In this document: piece after piece, positions 33,863 to 44,175 of the stretch
How the letters are laid out: each line of letters starts with the position of its first letter
Numbering within the stretch: position 1 is the stretch's first letter
Assembly (NCBI RefSeq): GCF_904849725.1
Contig: NC_058523.1
Coordinates: 336,887,948 to 336,951,947 of the forward strand
Direction of reading: 5' to 3'
Source of the DNA: Hordeum vulgare subsp. vulgare
Lineage: Eukaryota > Streptophyta > Magnoliopsida > Poales > Poaceae
Length of the DNA: 64,000 nucleotides
The notes under the pieces: model-generated
The model's database searches: none
What the model was told of the DNA's origin: nothing
The model's input: only the letters and a program-made list of their open reading frames with translations
Made by a program: the position numbers and the translations under genes

Positions 33863-33875
33863 GCTCTGATACCAC
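33863..33875 (-). other. Primer-binding site of element D (initiator tRNA-Met)
   Basis: gctctgataccac here is the inverse of GTGGTATCAGAGC, matching the common plant initiator tRNA-Met PBS TGGTATCAGAGC. It directly adjoins the LTR start at 33876. Confidence 0.9.
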
Positions 33876-35342
33876 TGTTGGGGAACGTTACATGGGAAAC
33901 AAAAAAATTCCTATGCACACGAAGACCTATCATATTGATGATCATCTACGAGAGGGAGATCGGATCTACATACCCTTGTAGATCTCTAAGCGGGAAGCGT
34001 TAAGAAATGCGGTTGATGTAGTGGAGCGACTTCGCGATCCAAATCGCCGCTGTCCCACGATCCGTCCCGATCTAGCACCGAACGGACGGCACCTCCGTGT
34101 TCAGCACACGTACAGCTCGATGATGATATCCGCCTTCTTGATCCAACAACAGAGACGGGGAAGTAGATGAGTTCTCCGGCAGAGTAACGGTGCGCCAGTG
34201 ATGGTGGTGATCTATTCCTGCAGGGCTTGCGGACTGGCGGAGAGGGTAGCACGTGGCTGAATATTGTGTCTCCAAAACCCTCAAACCTCTAGTATATATA
34301 GGAGGAAAGAGGGCGCAGGCTTGCGCACCAAGGGAGCGTCCCTTGGGCTCGGCCGAACTAGGAGGGGAGGAGTCATCCTCCAATCCTACTTGGATTAGGA
34401 CACCTCTCCAAGTTGTCCACCTCTTTTGGACTTTCCACCTTTTTCCTCATGGGCCTTCTTTGGTTGACTAGTCAGCCCATCAAGGGCTGTAGCGCCACTA
34501 TCAAGTTCATGTGGCCCACTTGGGGAGTGGTGGGCCCACCTGGTGGACCCCCAGAACCCATTCGCCCCTCCCGGTACACTGCCGGTAATGCCCGAAATCC
34601 TTCCAGAATCCAAACACCAACTTCATATATATCAATCTTCGTTTCCGGACCATTCCGTAACTCCTCGTGACGTCCGGTACCTCATCCGGGACTCCAAACA
34701 GAACTTCGGTCACTAGCACCTACAATTCAACTATATCGAAATGTCACCAAACCTTAAGTGTGCAGACCCTACAGGTTCGAGAACTATGTAGACATGACCA
34801 AAACACTCTCTAGCCAATATCCAATAGCGGGACCTGGACGTCCATATTGGTTCCTACATATTCTACGAAGATCCTATCGGTTGAACCTCTATGTCAAAGA
34901 TTCACACAATCATGTATATCATTCCCGTTGTCCTTCGCTATGTTACTTGCCCGAGATTCGGTCGTCGGTATCTCCATACCTATTTCAATCTCGTTACGGG
35001 CAAGTCTCTTTACTCGTTTCGTCATACAAGATCACGTGACTAACTCTTTAGTCACATTTCTTGCAAGGCTTTGTATGTGATGTTGTATTACCGAGTGGGC
35101 CCCGAGATACCTCTCCATCACACGGAGTGACAAATCCTAGTCTTGATCCATGCTAACTCAACAGACACCTTCGGACATGCCTGTAGAGTACCTTTATAGT
35201 CACCGAGTAACGTTGCAACGTTTGATACACACAAGGCATTCCTCTGATGTCAGTGAGTTACATGATCTCATGGTCATAGGAATGAATACTTGACATGCAG
35301 AAGACAATAGCAACAAAATTACACGATCATATGCTACGTTCA
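33876..35342 (-). repeat. 5' LTR of element D, truncated at the junction with E
   Basis: It starts TGTTGGGGAACG on the + strand and follows the Angela LTR up to 35342 (gctacgttca). About 275 bp that should follow, present at 25550-25824 in the other LTR, are missing, and gypsy E sequence starts instead. Spurious small frames lie on both strands. Confidence 0.9.
34293..34301 (-). promoter_or_regulatory. Candidate TATA box of element D LTR
   Basis: 'tatatatag' here gives CTATATATA on the sense strand of D. A matching site in LTR fragment I is at 60929-60937. Position and orientation fit the Angela/BARE LTR promoter. Confidence 0.55.
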
Positions 35343-35702
35343 TTTTTGGCCTCGGAAAAGGGCTTATAGATAAAATAGGAAAACACTTTATAAAAATAAT
35401 TATTTTATGGTTTTGGAGAGTTATAAGGGTGTTAGAATCAGATTACAATCTTTGGTGATTGGCACTCCCTTGTGATCAAGGTCTTGTAGTGCAAACCCCA
35501 AAGCAAGGTTTTGAGGCAACAAAAGTTGAGAAAAGGAGTTTTCTAGAAAATTTAATTTGCAAATCATTTTTAAGATTCACACACTCAAGCATACATACAA
35601 ACAATGTCATACAAGACACTCACAACATTTGCTTGATAAGTTATAATTTATCCCAAATTTTGAAAATGCCACAGCTCGGCAAAGTGGAAACAGGGTGTGA
35701 CA
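35343..35702 (-). repeat. Remnant of the 3' LTR of element E
   Basis: It corresponds to the last ~360 bp of the right LTR (53515-53870), with shared blocks such as 'gtgcaaaccccaaagcaagg' and the terminus GTGACA. About 3.8 kb of this LTR are missing on the left, where copia D sequence begins abruptly. Confidence 0.88.
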
Positions 35703-35745
35703 GACCTATCCCCCTTACAAGAATCTCATCCCTGAGATTCCTAAG

Positions 35746-36276
35746 CTAGGTGCTAAAACGGTACGGAAACTCGGATCTGAGGTAGTCTTCACGTTCCCAT
35801 GTTGATTCTTCTTCTGTGTGGTTGCTCCACTGGACCTTGAAGTACTTGATCGTGCTGCTTCGGGTACAACACTCGGCTTCATCAAGAATGTGGATTGGTC
35901 TCTCGCGATAAGTGAAGTCGGGTTGAAGGTCAATGGCTTGATGGTCGATGTCCTTATAAAGATTCGATCGGTTTGGCGTCTTAAGACACTTCTGAAGTTG
36001 TGACACGTGGAAGACGTCATGCACACCCGAAAGTTCCGGAGGTAGCTCTAACTGGTAAGCCACTTCTCCACGCCTTGTTGTGATCTTAAAAGGTCCAATG
36101 TAACTTGGAGCTAGCTTTCCCTTGATGTGGAAATGCTTTGTCCCTTGAGAGGTGTGACTCAGAGGTACACATGGTCTCCAGGGTTGCGCTTCATTTCCCG
36201 GTAATAAGAATCTGCGTAACTCTTTTGCCGCAACTTGGCAGCCTTTAGGTGTTCCGTGACAAGTTGCACCTTCTCT
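35746..36276 (-). pseudogene. Integrase C-terminus and chromodomain of element E
   Basis: The final frame contains LPPELSGVHDVFHVSQLQKC and ends with a chromodomain-like segment (IKYFKVQWSNHTEEESTWER) at 35746. An upstream frame (36159-36350) holds HLKAAKLRQKSYADSYYREM. The two are joined through frameshifts near 36070-36160. It is the counterpart of 19590-19946 in element A. Confidence 0.85.
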
Positions 36277-37863
36277 TCAGATTCTCGGAGAATGTCTGGC
36301 CCGAAAATCAACCCTCGCCAGTTTCGGACCAATTGAGGGGGGTCTGGCACTTGCGTCCATATAGCACTTCAAATGGGGCCATTTGGAGACTGGACTTATA
36401 GTTGTTGTTGTAAGAGAACTCGGTGAAAGGTAGACAGTCCTCCCATTTTTCCCATATGCCAGGACACAAGCGTGGAGCATATCTTCGAGTATCTGATTTA
36501 CTCGCTCCGTCTGCCCGCGCTTCTGCGGGTGGAAGGCGGTGCTGAAGGAGATCTTGGTTCCCATAGCTTCTTGGAATGTCTTCCAGAATCTTGAGGTGGA
36601 CTGTGTGCCTCGATCGGACACAATCTCCTTGGGAACCCCGTGGAGGCTCACAATACGCTCAATATAGAGGTTGGCCAACTTGTTTCCCTCGTACTTGGTG
36701 CTGACGGGAATGAAGTGTGCCACCTTAGTTAGATGGTCGACAATGACCCATATAGAGTCATGTCCCTTGCTAGATTTAGGTAGACTGGTGACGAAGTCCA
36801 TGCCGACTTTGTCCAACTTCCATTCGGGCACATGGAGAGGTTGTAGCAGTCCGGCGGGTCGCTGGTGTTCAGCCTTGACGTGCTGGCACACATCGCATTT
36901 GGCATCATAGGAGGTTATTTCCCGCTTCATCCCATGCCACCAAAATTTCTTTAGGAGGTCTTGATACATCTTGGTCCCACCAGGGCGGATTGAGTAGGGA
37001 GTGTTGTTGGCCTCTTGCCAGATTATGTTCTTGAGTTCGGCTTGGTTGGGTACACATAAATGTTTCCCAAACCATACAACTCCTTGTTCATCCACTGAGA
37101 ATATAGGGGCCTTGCCTTCCTTGATCTTCTTCTTAATGCCTTTGATGCTCTCGTGCCCCTTTTGGGCCTCTTTAATGTCATCTGCTAGAGTGGGCTTGAC
37201 TTCGAGGTTAGCCAGGAATCCTTGTTCAACCAGCTCTAACCCGAAGCTTTCCAACTCTTCATACAGAGCGGGTAGCCTTTCCTTGATCATAGCATTCAAG
37301 GTGCACGCCTTTTGGCTCAAGGCATCGGCCACCACATTGGCCTTACTAGAGTGGTATTGGATGTTGAGGTCGTAGTCTTTAATCAATTCCAACCACCTTC
37401 GTTTCCTCATATTCAGCTCCCTTTGAGTGAAAATATACTTCACACTCTTGTGGTCGGTGTATATTTTGCATCGTTTGCCCAAGAGGTAATGTCGCCATGT
37501 TTTCAACGCGTGAACCACGGCTGTTAGCTCGAGATCATGTGTGGCATAGTTCTCTTCATGCGGGAGCAGTTGCCGTGACAGATAAGCCATGACCCTGCCG
37601 TCTTGCATTAGGAAGCTACTGAGCCCGATCCTTGAGGCATCACAGTATATCACAAACTCCTTGTGGATATCTGGAGTGGCTAGTACTGGGGTGGTAGTCA
37701 ACCTCTTCTTCAGCTCTTGGAAGCTTTCTTCGCACTCCGGTGTCCATTCGAACTTCTGGCCCTTCTTCAAGAGTTGGGTCATAGGACGGGCGATGCGAGA
37801 GAATCCCTCCACGAACTTGCGGCAGTATCCCGGGAGTCCAAGGAAGCTTCTGACTTCCTTCAC
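36277..37863 (-). pseudogene. RNase H-integrase of element E
   Basis: An uninterrupted 528-codon frame. It covers the RT connection ([19 protein letters not shown]), RNase H ([56 protein letters not shown]), the integrase zinc segment ([16 protein letters not shown], both Cys kept) and the DDE core ([51 protein letters not shown]). These are the expected catalytic positions. It is the best preserved enzyme module in the window, but it is cut off from RT by a frameshift near 37865-37900 and loses frame again near 36420, before the C-terminal part. Confidence 0.92.
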
Positions 37864-38520
37864 ATCTACCGGCGACTCCCAGTTGGTTACGTATTAATCT
37901 TGGAGGGATCGATGGCCAATCCTTCTGCCATCATGGTGTGACCCAAGAATCCAACTTCATGCAGCCAAAACTCGCATTTGCTAAATTTGGCATAAAGTTT
38001 ATGCTCCCAAAGTTTTTCCAACACCAGCCTCAAGTGTTGCTCATGCTCTTATTCGGACTTGGAGTAGATGAGTATGTCATCAATGAAGACGACGACAAAT
38101 TTATCCAGGTATTCCATGAAGCCTTTGTTCTTGAGGTACATGAAGTATGCTAGGGCATTGGTCAACCCAAATGACATGATCGTGCACTCGTACAGGCCAT
38201 ACTTGGTCACGAATGTCGTCTTAGGTATGTCTTCAGGCCGAATCTTCAGTTGGTAGTAACCAGACCTGAGATCGATCTTGGAGAATACCTTGGCACCATT
38301 TTACTGGTCGAATAGGTCTTCAATCTTGGGAAGTGGATACTTGTTCTTTATCGTGACCTCATTGAGGGAACGATAATCAACGCAGAGCCTGATTGTTCCA
38401 TCCTTCTTGGACACGAATAGAATAGGTGATCCCCAAGGTGATGCACTAGGGTGGATAAATCCTTTTCTGAGCTACTCGGCTAACTACTTCTTCGACTCTT
38501 CCAACTCTGCGGATCCCATC
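37864..38520 (-). pseudogene. Reverse transcriptase of element E, broken
   Basis: The minus strand reads through [40 protein letters not shown], the catalytic [12 protein letters not shown] (near 38055-38090) and the thumb region ([20 protein letters not shown]). In-frame stops lie near 38490 and 38476 (KK*LAE*LRKG), 38301 (DQ*NGAK) and 38054 (SE*EHEQ). The frame shifts near 37890 before RNase H. Confidence 0.88.
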
Positions 38521-39112
38521 CTGTAGGGCTTCTTATTGGTAGGCCGTGATCCGAGCATGAGCTCAATGATGAACTCGATGTCGCGGTCAGGAGGCATCCC
38601 ACGCAGCTCATCAGGAAAGACATCCGGGTATTCACATACCACTAGCACCTGGTCCAACTCCTTTTCCGAGAGGCAATTAACTCGAGGGGTTGGAGTGGAC
38701 CTAGGTTCAAGGATAAATTTGACTTCGACACCTTGGTCGCTGGTCATGGTGATAGCCCGATTAGCACAGTCTAGTATGCTACTGTGCTTGGCTAACCAAT
38801 ACATACCAAGGATTATGTCCAAGCCTTGCGACTTAAGGCGATGAGATCTGCTATGAATTCTACCCCATTAATGTTGATCCCGACTCCTCCACATCCTACG
38901 TTAGTCCTCAATACTACTCCTGGGGTATGTACTACCATAAATCCATTTAGGAGGGTAGGCTTCAATCCACACCTTGCAGCAAACTTTTTGGTGACAAAAG
39001 AATGCGAAGCACCACAATCAAACAATACTGTTGCTGGAGTGGAGTTGACGAGGAACGTACCCAGAATGCAGGCCAGGTCTTCCTGGGCTTCCTCAATGGA
39101 GATGTGATTCAC
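38521..39112 (-). pseudogene. Protease and linker of element E
   Basis: Two overlapping frames. The first (39112-38813) carries the retropepsin segment VLFDCGASHSFVTKKFAARC, in which the residue after the catalytic Asp is Cys instead of the usual Ser/Thr. The second (38822 down) has the DIILGMYWL motif and the pre-RT linker VVCEYPDVFPDELRGMPPDR. A frameshift at about 38815-38830 separates them. Confidence 0.87.
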
Positions 39113-40264
39113 ACATCCCCTGCTGTGGTACTGCTGGTTGCGGGGAGCATGATTCTTGTTGGGTGCCCCATGACCTTGTCCTTGATTTGGCGCATTGGGG
39201 CGCGGTGCATCCGTCTTCTTGTTGGGGCACTGACTGGAGTAGTGTCCAGGTTGTCCACACCCAAAGCAAGTAAATTGCCTAGGGTTGTTGGGCTTGTTCC
39301 CACTGCTGTTGGGTGGATTGCTAGCTGGCTTGGGTTGGGTACTGCTGGAAGCTTGGGCGGAATGTCGGATGCTTGCGCTGCTCCTGTGGATAGCTAGGCT
39401 CTATTGGGGTTGACTGCCACGGACGAGTCTTCTGGTTGCTCGAGCCAACATTGCTCATTAGCTTGAGCTTGCGAGTGTCATCCATAGCAAGGCGCTTGTC
39501 TTTGAGCATGAGTGCCTTATTTACCTCGTCAGAGAAGGCCCGGCAGTCACAAACAACAAGTTGGTGTTGTAGCATCTGTTGAAGTCCTTCCATCAAGTGT
39601 TCCACCTTAGCAGCTTCAGTACTGACATCTTCAGGTGCATACCTCGACAAGAGGTTAAACTTCTCCAGGTACTCCTTGACTATGCCACTACCTAGCTTCA
39701 GTGCTCGGAATTCTCGCTTTTTGATAGTCATCATTCCCGAAGGAATGTGAGCAGATCGGAACCCGTTCTTGAAGACAGTCCATGTGATAGCATGGGTGCC
39801 TTGCATAATCTGGAACCCATCCCACCAAGCCCTGGCAGTGCCTCTGAGACAGTGAGTGGCATAGAGTACCTTCTCCTGATCATCTGTGCACTTAACCAGC
39901 GCGAGGAGGTCTTCAATGGTGCGGGTCGAGTCATCGGCATCCAGGGGCTCAGTCGTCTCAGTGAATATTGGCGGCGTAGTCCTCATGAACTCAGACAGAG
40001 TGGAGTGACTATTGCATTCCGCCCAGTGGCGGGTTGCTCACCAAGGTGGGCCAACTGCTGGATAGCGGCATTGTTGGCTTGGCGTTCCTCCCAGAGAGCT
40101 TGAAGGAACTGAGACATAGTCAGGTTCTCCAGAGGAGGTGGTGGCGGGGGAATGTTGTCATGCTGCTGCTCCTCACCCTCTTCACCTTGGGTTGGCTCAC
40201 CGCTTCCCGCCTACCGGCTAGGCTCACCAGGGACAAAGGTGCTATTGCGAGTAACGGTCACCAT
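39113..40264 (-). pseudogene. gag: gag of element E, broken
   Basis: The probable start is ATG at 40264 (MVTVTRNSTFVPGEPSR), with an in-frame stop just after. A Pro-rich segment and ALWEERQANNAAIQQLAHLG follow. After a frameshift near 39990-40005 the capsid frame (39986-39321) has YATHCLRGTARAWWDGFQIM and VEHLMEGLQQMLQHQLV. A further shift near 39330 leads to an intact CCHC knuckle (CFGCGQPGHYSSQC, ~39222-39263). Length and order fit a chromovirus Gag. Confidence 0.85.
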
Positions 40265-40566
40265 CCTGTGTTTGGAGCAGCCAGGTCAATACCCCATAAT
40301 GGTCGAGAGAAAAGCATAAGGTATGATGTGCCTAGTTAAGGGGCTCAATATAAGTGCAGGTGTGAAAAACAGAAAGGGTTGAAGACCCTAAGCAACCAAT
40401 TTATTCAGATAGGCGATGTAGCTGCTTACACAATGCCTAAGGCAAAACACAACATACATCTGAATTCAAACACAAAGCATACACTACAAGCACTCATGGT
40501 TTCACGCGAACCATTACACGGACTCGAATTTGCATGGGGACTCCTACTTGTCCTAAGGCGTTCATC

Positions 40567-41337
40567 CTAAGCGATGGATTGCTTGGTCCCATACTCGGGT
40601 TCTTCAGGGTTTTCTTCCTCGTCGTCATCTGCGTGGTTGTCACCACCCTCCAAGGGTGTGGGGGAGGAAAGTGGTTCGTCACGATGGCGCTTTGTCGGTG
40701 AGGCGGCAAGGACATCCGTATACTCTTCGGTGGTTAGGCGTCGGCTTTGTATGGGAGTAGCCTTAAGTGGTGGTACTCCTCCTCGGAAGGCGACGACAAA
40801 CTGCCCTCCCGGTGCTCCCTCCTTCTTGACCTTGCGTGCCTTCATATTCTCTAGGCGGAGTAGGTCTTTGACTTGATGAAGCTCCTGGCGAAGCATCACG
40901 GACTCCTTAATCAGGATGTGGGCTATGGTATCGACAGAGAGGTTGTAGTAGGTCTGAAATCTGAGTGGCATCCCTTCCTCCGGTGATGGGTTGAGTGTCC
41001 AGCTCTCGTCAAGCCCATCCTTAACAAAAGGCAGGTAGTGGGTAGCTAGATCATTGGCCATCTCGGGAAGGAATTCACGGAGGTGCACGAGTGCTTTTCA
41101 TGCTGCCGTCTCCACTGCCAATACCAAAGTCTCCATTCGAGGTCCTTCAAAAAACCAACTAGTTGGGGAGTCATTTGACTTCACAATCACGTCCACGTGA
41201 TATGCTTTTGTGTTGTCATTGACCAAATGCTCATGGTAGAGGTAGACGGGCGTTCGGCGCACTTGACACTTCTCCAAGATGTCCCCCAGAAGTAGGGGAA
41301 AGTCGGTTTCCAAAAGTGTCTCAAGTCCGACGGACAT
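40567..41337 (-). pseudogene. Extra ORF upstream of gag in element E, unknown function, one internal stop
   Basis: The frame starts at ATG 41337 (MSVGLETLLETDFP), is interrupted by a single TGA near 41096-41098 (VETAA*KALVHLR), and runs on to a stop at 40567: about 256 codons without that stop. The stop is explained by CGA to TGA. The protein has an acidic C-terminus (GGDNHADDDEEENPEEPEYG), a Lys/Arg-rich patch (LENMKARKVKKEG) and no CCHC, protease, RT or envelope-like hydrophobic segments that I can see. It lies on the element's sense strand between the primer-binding site and gag. Consistent coding over 770 bp argues for a real former gene. I do not recognise the family. Confidence 0.6.
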
Positions 41338-41479
41338 CTACAAGGTTTCAAGGAGAGACTTAGAAGGTTGTGGTGGTATGAAGGGTAGTAGGTGTAAAAA
41401 GTCCTAAGTGTAAGGGCCGAGTGGTCTAGTTGCCTCGGCTAAGCGTCCATGCTACCTAAGGCTTCCTACAGTCAGGATG

Positions 41480-41491
41480 GCTCTGATACTA
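41480..41491 (-). other. Primer-binding site of element E (initiator tRNA-Met type)
   Basis: gctctgatacta is the inverse of TAGTATCAGAGC, one base from the usual TGGTATCAGAGC. It lies 4 bp from the LTR start at 41496. Confidence 0.8.
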
Positions 41492-41495
41492 GCTC

Positions 41496-44175
41496 TGTGG
41501 GGACCCCAACTTACGAGTCGAGATCGCCGAAAGAACGTGCTCAGTCATCCCAGAGATCAATGCTCACTGAACACACAGATACTGAATAACAAGAGTCCTA
41601 CATCCACGAATAGCGTTCGATACAATTAGTGACCATTATGGTCGAGTCTTACATAGATAGGGCCTTGAAGGCCAATCACACCAATAAACTAGTAGCGGAA
41701 ATCTTGGTAGTAATTGTGAACCCATGCCATCAGCCTTAACCACCAGGCATTCTGACTAGGAAGCGTCCTAGATCGTGCGTCCGTCTCCGACAACGAATTC
41801 TTCTCCATACTTTGGTCCCTCCATGTCTGGTCAATAAAATAACCAGTGGCAAGCCAATAAATACTTTGAATGTACTCGCAAACAGCCCATGATATGGATA
41901 AAGCAAATGGTATGACATAGGTAATATGCAGTTTTTGCGGAAAGAAATTTGTTACTTGTTAAGAAACATGCTCAAGATGAAGTCTAATCATGCATCATAA
42001 ATAGATGGTAATCATAGGAACAGGTTACAGATATCAACATATCTTCAGAGGGCTGGACACCTCAGGTTCACCCTATATGCCAAGTCACCAAACTTATCAT
42101 ATCATCGTTCTCATGTAACACCTTTATACACACACACACAAACTTTGTTTATGCGGAAACGACTGGACGTAGTTTAAGCGGGATTACCCAACTGTCCTTG
42201 ACCATGGACATCTGCTATTCGAATAGTTTTACACTCTGCGGAGGTTGCGCGCTATACCCACAAGATCCGAGAAACTTCCGTGTCATCCACGACTCGCGGT
42301 TTATAACATACCCGAGGTAAGTACCCGATCATTGCCTTTCCCCTGATGATACTAGACAAAGAGTCCACTCCATTGGTACCCAGCCCACATGATGTACGTC
42401 TTACGAGCACCAACTCTAGACCGTATCATCCATGCGGGGACCAACGGTGTGCCCAGAACACGTAAAAACGGCATAGTCGACCTACCTGGTATGACCCCGT
42501 CACGAGAGTGACCACATATCACTCCACCACTAGTAATGCGGGCTCTTTGCTAGAACCGACCAAAGTAATCAACAAAGCTCTGTCCCATAGAAGGGTATCA
42601 TGGTCGCACAGGTATGGTTGGGATGGTTAGCAAATCTTAAATCTAATCCCATTTTCGAAACCACTCACACAAAACCTTTCCGGTACACGACTCCTTTCTC
42701 AAGTGGTCATCCTGCTCAACACCATCACCCTCGGGCATTAGTGGCACCCGGCGGGGTTTTTGAGAACCTTTGATTTCATCTTGTATTACCATCACAATGC
42801 ATATGCTCATCCTATGTGTAGCACTACTTCTACTTCTCAAAATTTTATCAGCATCACCCTCATAGATGGTAGGGACATGCTCAAATGCAAGTGCTCCAGA
42901 GGAGCCATCGGAAACACAATACCGAGGGGTTCCGACTAGATCATGCTCACATGCATTGGAATATTTATACTATGTGTCATGCATAAAATATTTTCTCAGA
43001 CATGGTCAAAGGGCTGCTTGCCTTAGTCAGCTAAGTATTCGGGGTCTTCGAGGTCTTCGGGTCCAAGTCCTTCGTCAAATGTGTGATCTATCACCGTAAT
43101 AATAATAATACCAATAAGAACACACTCAAAATTAGAGCACGACATCACATTAAAAAAATGTTACCCTATTCTCGAAAATTATATCTTTAGTTTTAAAAAT
43201 GTTTGTTCCTGTTCTTGAGGTAAAAAGGTATTTTAAAACCTAAATAACACGGGCTAAAATATCTAAACTAGGCATTTTAATCAAAGCTATGTGTAAAAGT
43301 CTTTACAAAATTTAGTACAACATCACTAATAAATTATACACATTTTTAGAAGATTTGTGCTGGAAGAATATTTAAATTTGGTTAAATATTTAATTTTACA
43401 CAAATCATTTAGAATCAGAATCAAAAGATAAAGAAAAGGGGGCTTAACCTTGGCCTGGCTCGGCCAGTGGCTGGGCCGGCCCAACTGGCCATTCGGCCAG
43501 CCAGCCAGCAGCCCAAGTGCGAGCGTGTCGTCAGGTTTAAACATGACGTGCGGGCCCCTGCGGTCAGCGGCAAAGAAAGGAGAGAGGGGGAGAGACTGTC
43601 CACTAACAGGTGGGGCATGCCTGTCGGGGTCTCTTCCTCCTCGGGATAGAGGGAGGGGAGGCACACCGGCGGCGATACCGATGCCCTCGAGGGTAGGTGA
43701 CGGTAGAAATGGCACCTTGGTGTCGTCGCCTACCTGGTGGTCGTCGAATGAACAGCGGGGAGGCTCGGGGTCACCGGCGAATGAACGGCAGGGAAACGCT
43801 CGGGGAAGAAGTGGAGAAGCTTCCCGAGCTCACTACGGTCACGGAGGTGGCAAAAGGATCTCGAGAACCACCATGTAACCCGAGATCGACGAAGCTCTGA
43901 AGCAGCGGGACCTCGGTCGATCTCGAGCACCGGGGCTCTCTCTGCTTTAAGGGAGTGGCTAGGGGCTCGAATGGGACTTTGAAGGAGGGGTGTGTGGTGC
44001 TGGAGTGAAGGGGGAGGGCCTATTTCTAGGCCAGCAACGGTGCACCGAGCGGGGGAGCGCCGGTGGTTTCACCGCGGCCCCTGGAGAGGGAGAGAGGGCT
44101 CAAGGTCGATACCACGATTTCGCAGACATGATTTGGGACTCCAGTGACTCAACGAGAGAGAGAGGAGACTCAGCG
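41496..44175 (-). repeat. 5' LTR of element E, first part (left of element C)
   Basis: It begins TGTGGGGACC next to the primer-binding site and runs to the insertion point of element C. With 52373-53870 the LTR is about 4.18 kb. It contains a short CA run (~42128-42140) and a GC-rich block with a 'ggccagtggctgggccggcc' stretch (43460-43970). Open frames of up to 149 codons near 43450-44440 are not supported as genes; some cross the boundary with element C. Confidence 0.8.

Larger units (their letters stand above)
25149..35342 (-). mobile_element. Copia LTR retrotransposon D (BARE1/WIS/Angela type), degenerate
   Basis: The inner edge of the left LTR, read on the minus strand, starts TGTTGGAAATATGCCCTAGA, the signature start of the BARE1/WIS/Angela LTR. 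A tRNA-iMet primer-binding site at 33863-33875 abuts the other LTR at 33876. Between them, on the minus strand, are gag, protease, integrase, RT and RNase H in copia order. The 3' LTR is interrupted on its left by element A, the integrase by a CACTA element, and the 5' LTR is cut off at 35342 where element E begins. The element is dead: lost start codon, altered protease, several stops and frameshifts. Confidence 0.95.

Noticed and set aside
33264..33981. Plus-strand ORFs of 79 and 101 codons in the D leader
   Set aside because: They are antisense to the element, are not recognisable, and the second runs into the primer-binding site and LTR.
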